64,000 bases of DNA from Ascaphus truei (taxonomy: Eukaryota > Chordata > Amphibia > Anura > Ascaphidae): contig CM071568.1 in NCBI GenBank assembly GCA_036426205.1, forward strand, positions 49,185,301 to 49,249,300, read 5' to 3'. Shown piece after piece: positions 47,940 through 59,325 of the stretch (positions within the stretch are counted from its first letter, which is position 1; each line of letters opens with the position of its first letter). Position numbers and translations under genes: made by a program. The notes beneath the pieces are model-generated. The model saw only the letters and a list, made by a program, of their open reading frames with translations, searched no databases and was not told the origin of the DNA.

Positions 47940-48823
47940 CAGCACTACAGGAACCTGGTTTCAGAGGAGTGGTGAGCCTGGTGAAGGACTCATTAGATCC
48001 AGTACAATGTCATCTTACAGGAAAGCTTGGGAAATTGGTTAACGTTAGCTCGGCAGGTAGCAGGTTTACACTACGACGCCTCGCATGTACAGTAAGTGTC
48101 TTGTTAATTTACTTGTCAGTTACAGGGGGGGAAAAAGGGTAACCGGTTGTGTGGTAGATAGGAAGTTAATGGGGAGAGCTTTCTATATGAAGATGGTGGG
48201 TTGGAAAGATAAAGGCATTTTAGATCAGAAAAATGTTAGAGGAGTTGAAGAAGGGTCAGTATGTCAGGATAAGCAAAGGCCGGTGACGTTCAGTTTATTG
48301 GAAAGTTTGTGGAATTTGCTTGGATAAGTTTGTTATTCAGATTTTGAAGTGGCTTTGTTCCGGGCTGCTTTCGCTTTTGCATTCTTTAAAGCTTTGAGGA
48401 TTAGCACGTTGGTATCCATGAGCAAAAGGAAGGTAGGGGGAATTCAAATGAGGGATGTGAGTTTTTCAGTAGAAAAAGTGGGGTTTTTAATCTGGAGATC
48501 GGAGACTGATGTTGATGGTAAGGGGTAATGGGTATCTCTTTAGGATAGATGGAGCACACTGCCCGTTGGCATTGTTGAAGTTGTTTCTGAAGATTAGGCC
48601 TATGGGGGAAGGGTCATTGTTGGTACACAGGGATGGTTAAGAAGATACCAGTTTAATAGGGTATTTAACATGCGTTTGTCAAAATTGGGGGTGTGCTAAA
48701 GATTTTGGTACACATTCTTTTCAGATTGAGGCTGCCCGGCTGGGCATGGAGGAGGTAATGAAAATCGTACATTGGGAATCTAGGCGCTATAAGGGTTATG
48801 TCTGTTCCGATCTGATTGGTTAA
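47940..48823 (+). pseudogene. Ngaro-like tyrosine recombinase, broken
   Basis: Seen: an N-terminal core-binding region (SYRKAW near 48014), RPVTFSLLESLWNLL (about 48280), DFEVALFRAAFAFAFFKALR (48341-48400) with the first catalytic Arg in the ALR motif, SETDVDGKG (the SKTD..GRG loop), and THSFQIEAARLG (48710-48745). The His of the HxxR motif is kept but its Arg is now Gln (48722-48724). It ends VHWESRRYKGYV (48767-48802), with the H/W position and candidate catalytic Tyr, then a stop. Known: R-HxxR-H/W-Y is the tyrosine-recombinase active site. The Gln substitution and several stops indicate loss of function. Confidence 0.8.
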
Positions 48824-48836
48824 TGTCATTTCATGC

Positions 48837-49507
48837 AGAGAACCCAGCTCCAGTGGTTCCTGATTGTCAGGCACTGGTATGTATTTTTGGCAGTCAGGCG
48901 GGCAGAAGGAAGACTGTTTGTAGAAAACTGGGGCTGGGATCAAATCAGGGTAAAATGACGTGGGTTTAATCTGGATCCATCTGTGGCCTGAAGTGATGGA
49001 GATGGAGGGTAACAAGAGACTCGGTTGTGTGGTAATACATGCAGAGGAAAATATATGGGCCAGTTAAAATCAGCGGAGTTACAGTAATTAACACCATAAA
49101 ATAAGATTTGTCAATGATGTTGGCCCTGTTAGTGATAATAGTTTGGTATGGTTCGAAGAATATTCTGGAAGAATGCTAGGAGATGGACGGCAATTGAACA
49201 GAGTAGGAAAAAGTTCAATGTGCCGGTGTCCAAATTTCTTAGGAAAATTGGCATTGTTTGTCAAGCCAAGTTTGTCATTGTCAAGTACAAGAAGTTGGAA
49301 GGCGATAAGGATTTATTGAGGAAGGATAGAGTCTATGTGACAGATATAGGGCTGGATATTTTCAATGTAGGTCTACAGGGTTGTATTGACAGAGTGTTGG
49401 CTCTTGGTGGGAAGTCCATTTTAGGCTTGAAAGGGGATTTTGCTTGCCAGCTGAAGTTGGTTTGGAGTTTTATCTGGTTCGTCCCCAGTTGGGGCATGGC
49501 AAGGTAG
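48837..49507 (+). pseudogene. SGNH-hydrolase-like protein remnant of Ngaro-like element
   Basis: The upstream half is broken: VVIHAEENIW at 49029-49058 corresponds to the family's VxHxGGNDxG block. The downstream half is an open frame (49148-49507) with MVRRIFWKNARRWTAIEQSR, VSKFLRKIG and VTDIGLDIFNVGLQ. This is the C-terminal block of the SGNH/GDSL esterase-like protein carried by Ngaro elements, usually DGVHLTDIGLDIFN. Here the catalytic His position of DxVH is Tyr (49334-49336). The role of this protein in Ngaro biology is not settled. Confidence 0.65.
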
Positions 49508-49790
49508 TAGCAATGCTGGTAGCCTTGCGCAAACCTTTGGATGCCTGGGGAAACGTGCCCCTAGTTGTCAGTGGTTGGCATGAAAGTGGTTTGTTTGAAC
49601 GGTATGTTGAAACGGTTTGATTATGTTAATGTTAGCTGGCAGGTGATGTAAGGTTAGTAAATGCAGTGGTCATTTAACATCCACACTGATGTCAGTGTTT
49701 AATTGGGATTTTGGTGGAATGGCCAGGTGAGCATGGCACATGGAGGGATCTGGATGTCATGTTTCTGAGTAAGGGGAGACTGGCTTCCCA

Positions 49791-50885
49791 GCGTGTTGTT
49801 CGAGCCATATCTTTTCTTTCAACCTGACGTACGCAATCCATGTAAATGCAATTGGTCCTTTACTGCACTTTTGAAGCACCTCATTCCATTTCAATACATT
49901 ATCTTCTTTACAAAACAAAGCTTTTCAGTCACTACGAGATCTTTTTTTCTTTTCTCTTTATTACACTTACATTTTATATTGGGTTTTTTTTAAGCAAACA
50001 TTACATTTAAAAAAAAAATGATAGATACATTAACAAACATCTGTCCTACAGTACGTTACATTATTTCATTGCAGCTTACAAAGCTCAGTATTATTGGCAT
50101 CAAAAGAACACATTTTGCGTCTGCAGGTCTTAACACAAAGAAATAATTCAAGCCATGGTATAAAAGAAACAAAGGCACAAAATGTTCTGATTCGGCTGAG
50201 GGGCAGATTCATGAAACACCAAACAGATTAGCGCCCCCGATCTGGCATTGGCTCCCATTCAAGTCGTGGAGTTGACGCTGGATCTTGTGAGCTAACCTGT
50301 GTCGGCGCCTGATGAATTTGCCCCCCCTAGTGCTGTGTGAATAGTGCTATTTTCTACCTCCACTCTTTGCTTTAGTAAAGTAACCTGTTTATTAATGTAT
50401 TTATTATTTAACTGAGATACATTATGGAAGAAGAAACTATGTATGTCAGAAAAATAAACTTTAGGGATTTCCACTGAAGACTGAATGCAAGGAACATCCC
50501 CTTTATTGTCTCTATAAATCATACAAAAAAAAAACATTAATAACATGCTAACCTAAATTAAGCACAAAATAACTGATTCTAATTACATTACACAAAGTGA
50601 TCACATTAAAAGCAGCAAATAGATGATTTTTATTTAATTTGAGAAGCATAAAACTGCCTGATCATAAATTATTATTTGTCTCAATATTTGCTTGTTTTTT
50701 TGCACAGGTTCTCTTTAGATGTGCAAGATTAAGCTGTGCTGCTAATGTGCGTTCTGCTGAGACGCTGTATTACGTCACCTTCCAAAGCTTTCCACATGCA
50801 AACTCCGTAGCCAGCTCGGTTTTGTTGCTCCAAACATTAAGTAATGCTCCTCCATAAGGCACCTCCCATGCTGCAAGACGCCTTA
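49791..50885. other. nothing recognised
   Basis: AT-rich intergenic sequence between the Ngaro-like element and MITE copy F. Confidence 0.5.
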
Positions 50886-51224
50886 GGCTGCAGCCCCGGT
50901 CCTCCCGGCAGCACGCGCGCCTGGTGGCACGTGCAGCGACTACAGCTGCGATCGGCGGTCTGTAGGGCGCTCAGGGGGGATGGGGCCATGACGGGGGGCA
51001 TGGCCATGATGGGGAATATCTGCACTGCCATTGGCTGCGCGCCCGCCATGTGACCGTGTCGCGGCACGGAAGACAACATTCTTGTCTTCCCTGCCACCGT
51101 ACGTTTCACAGCGCTTTGTGCGCCCATACACACTGCCACTGTGGCTTGCCTCATTGAGGGCTGTGCTGTGGTTTGTGGTGCGCACGCTGTAGCGCGCAAC
51201 GCCGTGACTACCGGGGACTCAGCC
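50886..51224. repeat. Harbinger-type MITE, copy F
   Basis: 339 bp, GGCTGCAGCCCCGGT to ACTCAGCC, perfect TTA duplication. The core is divergent but keeps an ATTGGCTGCG segment. Confidence 0.6.
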
Positions 51225-51550
51225 TTACGACCGTACTCAAGTGAACAAGCCATAGAGTCATATTTACTAAGAGGTGTTAGTCAATAGGACATCTGCTGTG
51301 TCAGAAGACAAGTCACAGACCATTCACTTGAATAGGCAGAAAAAGGCCATAATAAGCCATGCTGAAAGGGGTCTTAATATGGTAGCACTCAATAGTAAAT
51401 ATGGCCCTAGCATGGCTTGTATGAAGGAGAAACTCTGTAGCTAGGATTCCATTTGAGAATTAAGGGGAAGACTTTTCTTTTACATAAGACAGGAAGGAAC
51501 CACGACGTCCTGCTTACAACTCACAATCCCTATTTTGGTAGGCGAGATAC

Positions 51551-52070
51551 ACGGGGGCCTATTCTCGTAACTGCGAGTTGCGTCAATCTGTGTCTAAAGA
51601 GCCCTTTCCGATCGGATTGGCACACTTTGCTATTCTGTAAGCCGTTCTCGCATGTCCAATTAGTGCGGAAAAAGCGGTTTCACTCCGGTTCTAACAATCC
51701 AATCGGTTTGCCCAAAAATCCTCCAACCTGCATTTTTTTATGACAACTGGAATTCTCGTAGCTCCGTTATCAAAACCTCTTATAAAAACTCGTCTTTTAT
51801 TGCGAGTTCCATCCAGAGCCTGAAATATGGGTTTGGCTGAGAGAGCGCAGAACCCATATGTCAGACTGGGGATTCCACTTCAAAAGCAAGTACAAGCTGG
51901 GCGTTTTGACTGTTAAACCATCGGTTTGTCACTTTTTATAGACATATTTAAAACCATGCGATTTGCAAAATAGAATAGGTTTTTCCCTCACATTTCATTC
52001 CGTGACTTCTGCACATACCAAACTGTGGGGTTTGGCAATGACAGCGTCTGAACTACTAGAATAGGCCCCA
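51551..52070. repeat. MITE with GGGGCCTATTCT ends
   Basis: GGGGCCTATTCTCGTA and TACTAGAATAGGCCCC are inverted ends. CTCGTA(G)CT motifs recur inside. Confidence 0.6.
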
Positions 52071-53119
52071 AGGACTCAACTCAATTTGCCGGTCAAAGAA
52101 GCTTCCGGCAAGTAGACGTTACAGCACATTGAATGGGGGCCAGAGGTCAACTTCTCCACCCACAACTAGAACTATTGTGCTGAAGGTGGAAAGTGGTTAA
52201 AAACATGAATACTTTCATATTACGCAAATTAAATGAGAAAAATACAACAAAAAAGAATCATATAATATATATTTCTATTTACTTATCTTCAGTACAATCT
52301 GCAATGACGTGTACGGTTCCATCAGAATATCAAGCGCAGGAAAAGCATTTCATTGCAAGTATTTGTAAACAATTTATTTGCAGAAACTTAATGCAGACTT
52401 TGTGTGTGCAACAAATATCTATGGCATTAATAGAAGTCATAGATTGACCATAACAAAGCTGCCTTGTAAACAAACATAAAGGATCTTGTTCACAAGAAGT
52501 ATGTTAAAGCAATGGTGTGATTTACAGCAACAGGACACAAATATGTTAATAGTCAATTGTGGTTCTGTAATGTATACACCCAGGAATCCCTTCCTGCTTT
52601 ATTACATTCCAAAGGGCATCCAATTGACCATGTCCATCATTGTGGCATGCACAGAGAAAGCACAAGTGGGAACAAAGGGCGCATTCAATTATGGATCAGC
52701 GACTCACTTACACGTCGCCTTCTCCCAATGTTACCCTGGAACCAATTGAATGGCTTCTGATTATAGGAATGAGGTACCCAGGGCATCAACAGTCAAATGT
52801 GGTAAGGCTGCAAACAGGTTAAAAACAAAGCAAGTGCATTCGATAAGCGTACTGACTTACCATGAATAAGAACATGGCAGTTTGTTAGCTCAACAGATTA
52901 CAGATGATTAAATCACCGCTCAGTGAAAATGGAGAGCTCAGTGAGTGCACTTTTCAGAATTGATGCTGGTAGACACCAAGGATCCAATTATTGCAATATA
53001 TCAGCTTCACAGAACATATCCTTTTTTCTACAAAAATGTAAGCACACAAAGGGGATAGGATTTTTTTTTAGAACAGACAAATACATTCTTACTGTGTAAC
53101 ATTTTGAAAGTTTTGTAAA
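52071..53119. other. nothing recognised
   Basis: Could extend the ESRP1 3' UTR if a distal poly(A) site is used. Confidence 0.45.
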
Positions 53120-55088
53120 AAATGTAAAAAAAAAAAGAGAACTTTATTGTCAGTGTTTAAAGTGTGATGTTTCTGAATGGCACTTAAATAATTGCAATTA
53201 AAAAAAATGATTTAAGACAAGTGTCCTTCCTTTAAGTTCTAGTAGCATAAATAAAGCACAAACCGTTTGAAAGTTTGACCAAGGAGTATGCTCTTCCGAA
53301 ATCAAGCACATTGAGAAGCGGATATACGGACGACCAATTATCTTTGATTTACACTCTTTTTTTAACCATAATAGCACAAAACTTAGTGGAATTTTTGGGT
53401 GTGATTTGTTTATATATATATATAAAAAAAAAAAAAACTTGCCAGCATCTTAGCTTGACACTTGTTTCTATGGAACGGCCTAGATTAATATCACTATTGA
53501 GAGCAAAGCCAATAATCAAAACAAACATGACTCCATCACTAGATAGTAGTTCTTAACATATAACGTTCACTGATCAGGTTAAGACATCTTCAAAATATCT
53601 ACATATATTTATACATAAAGATAATGTAACAAACACACTTCAGGTGCATCGGGAAAGGCAGCATATCAACCATGTAAGACAAACCGTGTAAGGCTCACAG
53701 GTAGAATTGCTTTACATTTCCAATTCATGGATTATTTTTTAACATTTTTTTTCCCAATAAACTTAAAGAAACAAGGAGGACTTGGAAGATTTTTTTTTTT
53801 TTTTTTTTATAAAAACCTACTGTAAAATTATTTTTATGCCTGCAAAAGGGTGACAGAAAGCATACCAAAAACGGACTTATCAAACAAACCTGCTAAAACA
53901 ACGGTTTGGCTTTAGAATATATGAAACCCCCCAGTTGAAACGTTTTATTAGCTGCTGTTTAATCAAAACATTTCTCCAGCAGTGATCGGGACTAACGAGG
54001 AGAATTCCAAAACAGCAACTATGTGCTGATTATTATTATTATTTTGTAATTAGACTGAAACTACTGCTACAGTATGTATCTTTCACTCTTATAAAGGTAA
54101 AACAAAACAAAAAAAACAACACCTCTTGAACGTGGGACACAATTAACCACTTCATTTTCCAATAGAAAACAAGTAATTTGAGGTTCCCCTACAAGAGATT
54201 ATTAAACCATGTGACGCAATGTATTTTGATCACAACTAGGGGTTAATCCACAATACACATTGGAAGACATGGCAAAGTGACTCCGTGATTCTAGCAGCTT
54301 CCCATTAGTGTTCTGATTCCAGAAGCTTTAGAAGGGCACAATAGTTTCCGGGGTTCCGCCGATCCTTCTCCTGCACAGCTTGCTTGGTTGATTGTCGATA
54401 TGGAGGTGGGACTGGAGTATCCCTGTTTGGCAAGGCATCATTATCCACATAGAATCAGAGTCAGGAAGAACCTGATGTCGGGGAAGAAAAAATCTAAATA
54501 AAATACTGCAGGTGAGAATACCAGCAGACATCTTTGTACCCTATTCCCAACTACAAAACATCTGTTGGCTTCATTGGCAAGTATGTATGTAGGATTTATT
54601 TCAGCAACCGTCCCAGAAGCCAATAAGAGTTTCATGCATTTCATATAATGTTAGGATCATGAGTATCCATGAGCAAGTTCTGCACTTATTTTTCCCATGT
54701 TTTTTTTGTTTTTTGTTGCAGTGTCAAAAATCATTACTTTCTTAATCTCTAGCTTGTAAATGTACCATGGTAACCATTAAACTGCACTGGGCTTTGGGGA
54801 GAGCTCTATTTTAACCTCTCTCACACTAAATATTTCAATACCATTTTGAGTTGCTTGAACCACTAACGAAGAACATTTTCATTGTATAATCCACTGGTAT
54901 TTGCAGGCATTTTGACTGCAGTTAGGGTTTTGTTCCTACATCTGGATATATTGGGAAATTAAAGGGGGGGGGGGGTTGTGGGAGGAACGAACTGAATGCT
55001 TTCCCTTGAAAATGAAATATATGTAGCTGTGCAGAACAAGGTATTTTTCTTACCTTTCTTTTCACAAGCACGGTTACCGGTGGTACCT
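53120..55088 (-). other. ESRP1: ESRP1 probable 3' UTR
   Basis: A stretch after the stop codon, mostly free of recognised repeats and AT-rich, with several T- and A-runs. The best minus-strand poly(A) signal is AATAAA at 53148-53143, giving a UTR of about 1.9 kb. The exact end is inferred; other TTTATT sequences exist. Confidence 0.5.
53143..53148 (-). promoter_or_regulatory. ESRP1: candidate ESRP1 poly(A) signal
   Basis: Perfect AATAAA on the minus strand (context GACAATAAAGTTC). An A-run on the plus strand just downstream gives a U-rich element in the transcript, as expected beside a cleavage site. Confidence 0.4.
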
Positions 55089-55166
55089 TTAAATACACAC
55101 CCATTCTTTTGGGTGGGTAAGCCGGGCCTGGTCATTTACTTGCAGGAGTCCCTCGTCAGGTTGATA
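55089..55166 (-). CDS. ESRP1: ESRP1 last coding exon and stop
   Basis: Seen: strong pyrimidine tract and acceptor (TTGCATCTTAG ending at 55167), then 25 codons and a TAA stop at 55091-55089. The peptide starts YQPDEGLL, contains VNDQAR and ends PKEWVCI, the diagnostic C-terminus of ESRP1. Phase 0 joins exactly to the penultimate exon (FFQGYQ then YQPDEG). The segment between the EDGL-like and NDQAR motifs differs from mammals, as expected for an amphibian orthologue. The 26-codon exon is too short to stand out by ORF length and is recognised only from its conserved end and splice site. Confidence 0.9.
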   Translation of the reverse strand, partial: YQPDEGLLQVNDQARLTHPKEWVCI

Positions 55167-55389
55167 CTAAGATGCAAGAGGAAACAGAGGAAATGAGAAT
55201 GGCTTGCGTGAAGCAGAACAGTAAGGTGCGCGTGGGGAGGTGCGCAGTGCAATATATTGCTGCCCTGCAGTGCGGACAGTTTAAAAAAGAAACATATGCA
55301 GTGGTACTTTTTGGATGTAGCGACCATGGGAATGTTTTTTGTGAATTTGGATCTGTAGCGCATCGGCCGGTTCCTTTGGTTCGCAGATT

Positions 55390-56125
55390 TCAGCGGATCA
55401 ATCTCAAAAAGGGAAGTTTGCATGTTGCGGATTTTTTATTAGTATTACCAATACACTCCCTGGATTCCGCAACCCGTGGATGGATTTGTACTGCTGCGGC
55501 CAGCTTACTTCTAACTTTTACCCGGTCCGTACTGGGGCTTGTTTCGGCTGGCGCCGAACTTGGCCGCGCACCAGCCGCATCTTCCCTTCCTCCGCGCGAC
55601 CTCCTGGCTGCTCCGCCTCTTCTTCTCCCGATCCCAGTCGCAGGGACAGTACGTACCCAACGCGTCACTGGGCCGTACCCCACCTTCAACCTCCATCACC
55701 TCCATCTTCGGGATGCCGGTGGCTTCGGGATGCCCTGGCACGCGTGACCGGCGCGTGACTGGCTCACCAGTGACGCGCGGGAAAAAAAACAAAACAGCCG
55801 CGTCTGCACGCGGTTTTAAATTACCCGTGGTGGCGGCCGCGGCCGCATTAGACTAAAGCGGGCCGCCACTGTAGAATCAAATCTGCGGATTCAGCAAGCA
55901 GTTGACAGATTCTTAAGAATCCGCCAACAGATTACTGAATCCGCGAACTCGATTCTATAAATCCTTCCACGGGTTGTATCCAATAGTGGATTTTTATGAA
56001 TCTGCATGGATTGAAACCGCCCAAATCCGTTTGCAGATTTTTACACCGCAAAACAGATTTTTGGGGGTAACATAAGCGAAAATCCGGGAAACGGATTTTG
56101 GATGGAGTCGCCCATCTCTAGTCCG
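55390..56125. repeat. CpG-rich repeat with GCGGATT/AATCCGC motifs
   Basis: CpG-dense from about 55500 to 55870 (includes GCGGCCGCGGCCGC at about 55841), then repeated AATCCGC/GCGGATT/AACGGATT motifs and a GCCCATCTCTAGTCC end. Looks like a non-autonomous transposon rather than a host promoter. Superfamily not decided. Confidence 0.5.
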
Positions 56126-56211
56126 ATGCACAATTTTCATGCACTCCTTGATGCCAGACGGAGGGGCCTGCACATGTATTGTGGATTGTATGGCGAGCAT
56201 ACTTGGGAGAT

Positions 56212-56355
56212 TCCTGTTCATTTATGTAACTGTATTTGTAACCATGTATTATTTGTCTTAACTCTGTGCCCAGGATATAGTTGAAAACGAGAGGTAACTC
56301 TCAATGTATTACTTCCTGGTAAAATATTTTTATAAATAAATAAAAAAATAAAAAA
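56212..56355 (+). repeat. LINE/SINE 3' end with hairpin, copy 4
   Basis: Same core as copies 1-3, tail (TAAA)n to A-rich. In the last ESRP1 intron. Confidence 0.75.
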
Positions 56356-56549
56356 AATTTGAGGGGGGTTGCAGAGCATAATAACCATTCTGGCATCTTG
56401 ACAGAAAGGACAAATCAGGAATGAGGAAGGGATAGAAGAGGCGAGGATGGGTGCAAAAGCCCTCAGCGGAAAATAGAGAAGATTGGGAGAAATAAAAAAA
56501 GTGGTAGCAAACAGAGCAAAGGAAAGTGACTACAATTAGTGCAGTTAGA

Positions 56550-56815
56550 AGGTTAATTGGAGGGTGGCAGGCAGAGGAAGTGCATCTTCCTGGTGGTGGA
56601 TGTGTGGAATACTGTCTACCAACAGAGGGGGCACATGGTAATACAATACAGGGATTTACAAATGCTTGGGCTAGAGACCAAGCAATACGAAAGAAAGACC
56701 GGGACCAAATAGGTCCTGAGGTTTTACAAGAGAGGAAAATAGGCAGACTAGGTGGGCCAAGTGCTTTCTATTTGCCATCAAATGATATGTTTTTATGTAT
56801 AGAAAGTTGGGAGCA
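56550..56815 (+). repeat. CR1-like LINE 3' end
   Basis: Ends GACTAGGTGGGCCAAGTG, TTTGCCATCAAATGATATG and TTTTTATGTATAG, the conserved 3' UTR form of CR1-type LINEs. The 100-codon open frame over it is not a gene. Confidence 0.5.
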
Positions 56816-57610
56816 CATTACATATTGAAAGAAATCTTTGATCAAAAACGCTATTGTAATGGGGGTAGCTCAAGCAGAGGGAAACAATGGCACATTTTAA
56901 GGACTAGTCACGTGGATTATAGGTAATTGGACCCAGATCTCTACTACATTCTAAGCCCCCCCCCTTTCCCCTCCCCCACCTGCTGTCAGAATGTGGCAAG
57001 CCAACTCCTCCTTGGTAAAATAAATGCACTGTACTGTATTGTGAAACTTAACCATTTGAATGGTACCACAGATTGGTTGAATGACCGGACACTTTCATCA
57101 AAAAAAAACAAAAGTTGCTCAAAAAAGTCAGAACACCTGACCTGTTTATTCTAGCAGAGCCCTCAATGCTCCCTGCCAAATTAACTTGGTATGGGGCCCA
57201 ATTATGGTGGCAACATAATAGTGTAAAAAAATAGGAAACAAAAACTAGTGAAAACCTAATCCACCAAGAGAAAGGAACGGGAACATAACAGGGGTCTACT
57301 GTTCCAGATCAAGGCAATATTTTGGCTATGTGGATAGGAAAGCCTTTTTGTAAACGCTAGTGATGGTCTGCAACCAATAGAGGAACCTTATCAGTGCCGA
57401 TCGTTCTGCACAAATGATTCACCTCCTAATGATATAGAAGCAGAAGCTTTCCTACAGAATAACTATTTTATTGCTACACGGTGGGGAATAAGCAATGTAT
57501 TCATCAGTCAATTCAAATATGTACTGTACAGTATTGCAATTCTGCACCAAAAAAAGAATTCATATGAAAAACACATTATAAATACCAAGTTTAAAGCAAC
57601 ATTTCACATG

Positions 57611-59325
57611 TAGTGGCCTATTCTAGTAGCTTTGAAATGTGACTTAAAGCATCTAAAGTGCACTCTAGAAGAGAATTTGCGTGTTTTGCTTTTCTGTAAG
57701 CCCTTTTCCAATGTCTAAACCATGCAAAAAAAGGCTTTTTAAGAAGCGTTTTCAGTCTGGCAATGCAAATCCGGGCGGAATGACAAAGAATCGTACTTTT
57801 TGCAAACTCGCTGTATTCTAGTAGCCCCGAAAACGGCAAGAGAGTCAATCACATCTAAACAACTGGCATTTTTTTTCTCACTACCTAAAAAGCAGATGAA
57901 GTTAGGAATTGTGATAATCCTCCAAGGCCTGAAATGGGGCTTTTGCATGGTGGTGGCGAAGGTGGAGAACATCCTAACTTTGTAGTATCTTCAGTTGTAT
58001 ATGTGTCCCCTCAAACCTCCCTCCAAATAAATTAAGGAGAGATTCCTGTGGTGAAAAAGGAACATACCTGAGGTACCCTGGGAGATATGCTAATGTCTAT
58101 ACAAAGTATATTTACATGAGTCACATATCCTAAAATATAGCCTTAAGACCAATCAGTCTAAAGGCCCCAGGGATGAAGGGTGTACCTAAGGGTCAGACCT
58201 AACAGGATTAGAACCCACAACACTGCCAGTCAGGGCAGCAGCTCCAGCATTGAATTAACCCAGATACTGGGATATGCGGTTGTCACAGCTCTAGCTTCCT
58301 TTAAAGCAGCAAAACATCTGAAATCTTATATATATATTTTTTAAATAAAAAGTTCTGTGGTATTAGATAGTGTTTTTTCTTTATTCAACTCAATGTCATT
58401 TATAATGAGTTTAAAAGCACCTTTGATTTCTATAGCAGGCTTTAGAACACCTCCCCAGCAGTGCAAGATTTTTGCAGCACTTTGCTGTTCATGATAAATT
58501 TGTTGCCAATGTTCCCAGCAGTTTAAGATGTAAACTGTAACAATAGATAATGTTACCTTAGTAATATACAGATACATTGTAGCTGCTGAGTTACGCTGAC
58601 TGAAAATGTTATTTAAAATGAAAAGGGTGGCCATTATGTTAGGCACACAATCAGGATTTTTACAGAATTGTAACAGGAGCACCAAACGATTGCTAGTTTA
58701 GGTAAGCAAGTAGAATTATACATTGTTTACATATTAAAAAAGAAAGAATAAATGGGGTAAAGTAGTATTGTTGCTTTAGAAGCAGGCCATCTCCACTTTC
58801 TGGTTGCCAGTTCACTGTTCCTTGTGCAAACACATCAGCACACCTGAGACACTGGAGAGATATGTTACGGTGCAGTTTCCCAGCATCTGGTTTAGTTTAA
58901 TGCTAGAGCTGCTGCCCTGGATGACAGGGCTGTTGGTTATAATACTGTTGGTGCGGATACTGGTACCCCCTTCATCACAAGGGTATTTAAACAGATATGT
59001 TTAAAAACAAATTTTAGGCTCTATTTTAGGATGTGTGGCCTACGCTAATGTCTATACAAAGTATATTTAATATCTCCCAGGGTACCGGAGGCATGTTCCT
59101 TTTTCTGCACAGGCATCTCTCCCCAATTTATTTGGAGGAAGGTTGGAGGGGACATATATGCAACTGGAAATACTACAAAGTCCCTTCTCCGCCGCAGTTT
59201 AGAATATGCGATTTGCAGTAGAGAATACTGTTTTTTTTCACACATTTCATACCACGACTTCTGAACGTGTCAAAACGTGCGCTTTGGCACGGACAACTTC
59301 GGAGCTACTAGAACATTCCCCTTGG
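57611..59325. repeat. large fold-back element with CCTATTCTAGTAGC ends
   Basis: The left arm (57611-58090) and right arm (59060-59325) are inverted relatives of each other and of 51551-52070. A 25-base direct repeat GCTAATGTCTATACAAAGTA... lies at the inner edge of both arms. In the last ESRP1 intron. Confidence 0.5.

Larger units (their letters stand above)
47150..49790 (+). mobile_element. decayed Ngaro-like (DIRS order) tyrosine-recombinase retrotransposon
   Basis: In order on the plus strand: the end of a reverse transcriptase, RNase H, a tyrosine recombinase and an SGNH-hydrolase-like C-terminus. This gene order is known from vertebrate Ngaro elements, which integrate with a tyrosine recombinase rather than a DDE integrase. 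All parts carry stops and frameshifts, so the copy is dead. The 5' half (gag and most of the RT) is missing or unrecognisable. The 3' end is uncertain; sequence after 49510 is assigned only because it follows directly. It sits between ESRP1 and DPY19L4, opposite to both genes. Confidence 0.8.

Noticed and set aside
54328..54531. possible alternative ESRP1 exon on the minus strand
   Set aside because: A pyrimidine tract and AG precede it, but the peptide has no resemblance to ESRP1 and it lies in the 3' UTR.
55172..55747. 191-codon open frame on the plus strand
   Set aside because: Overlaps the antisense of the ESRP1 last exon edge and a CpG-rich repeat; no family resemblance or splice support.
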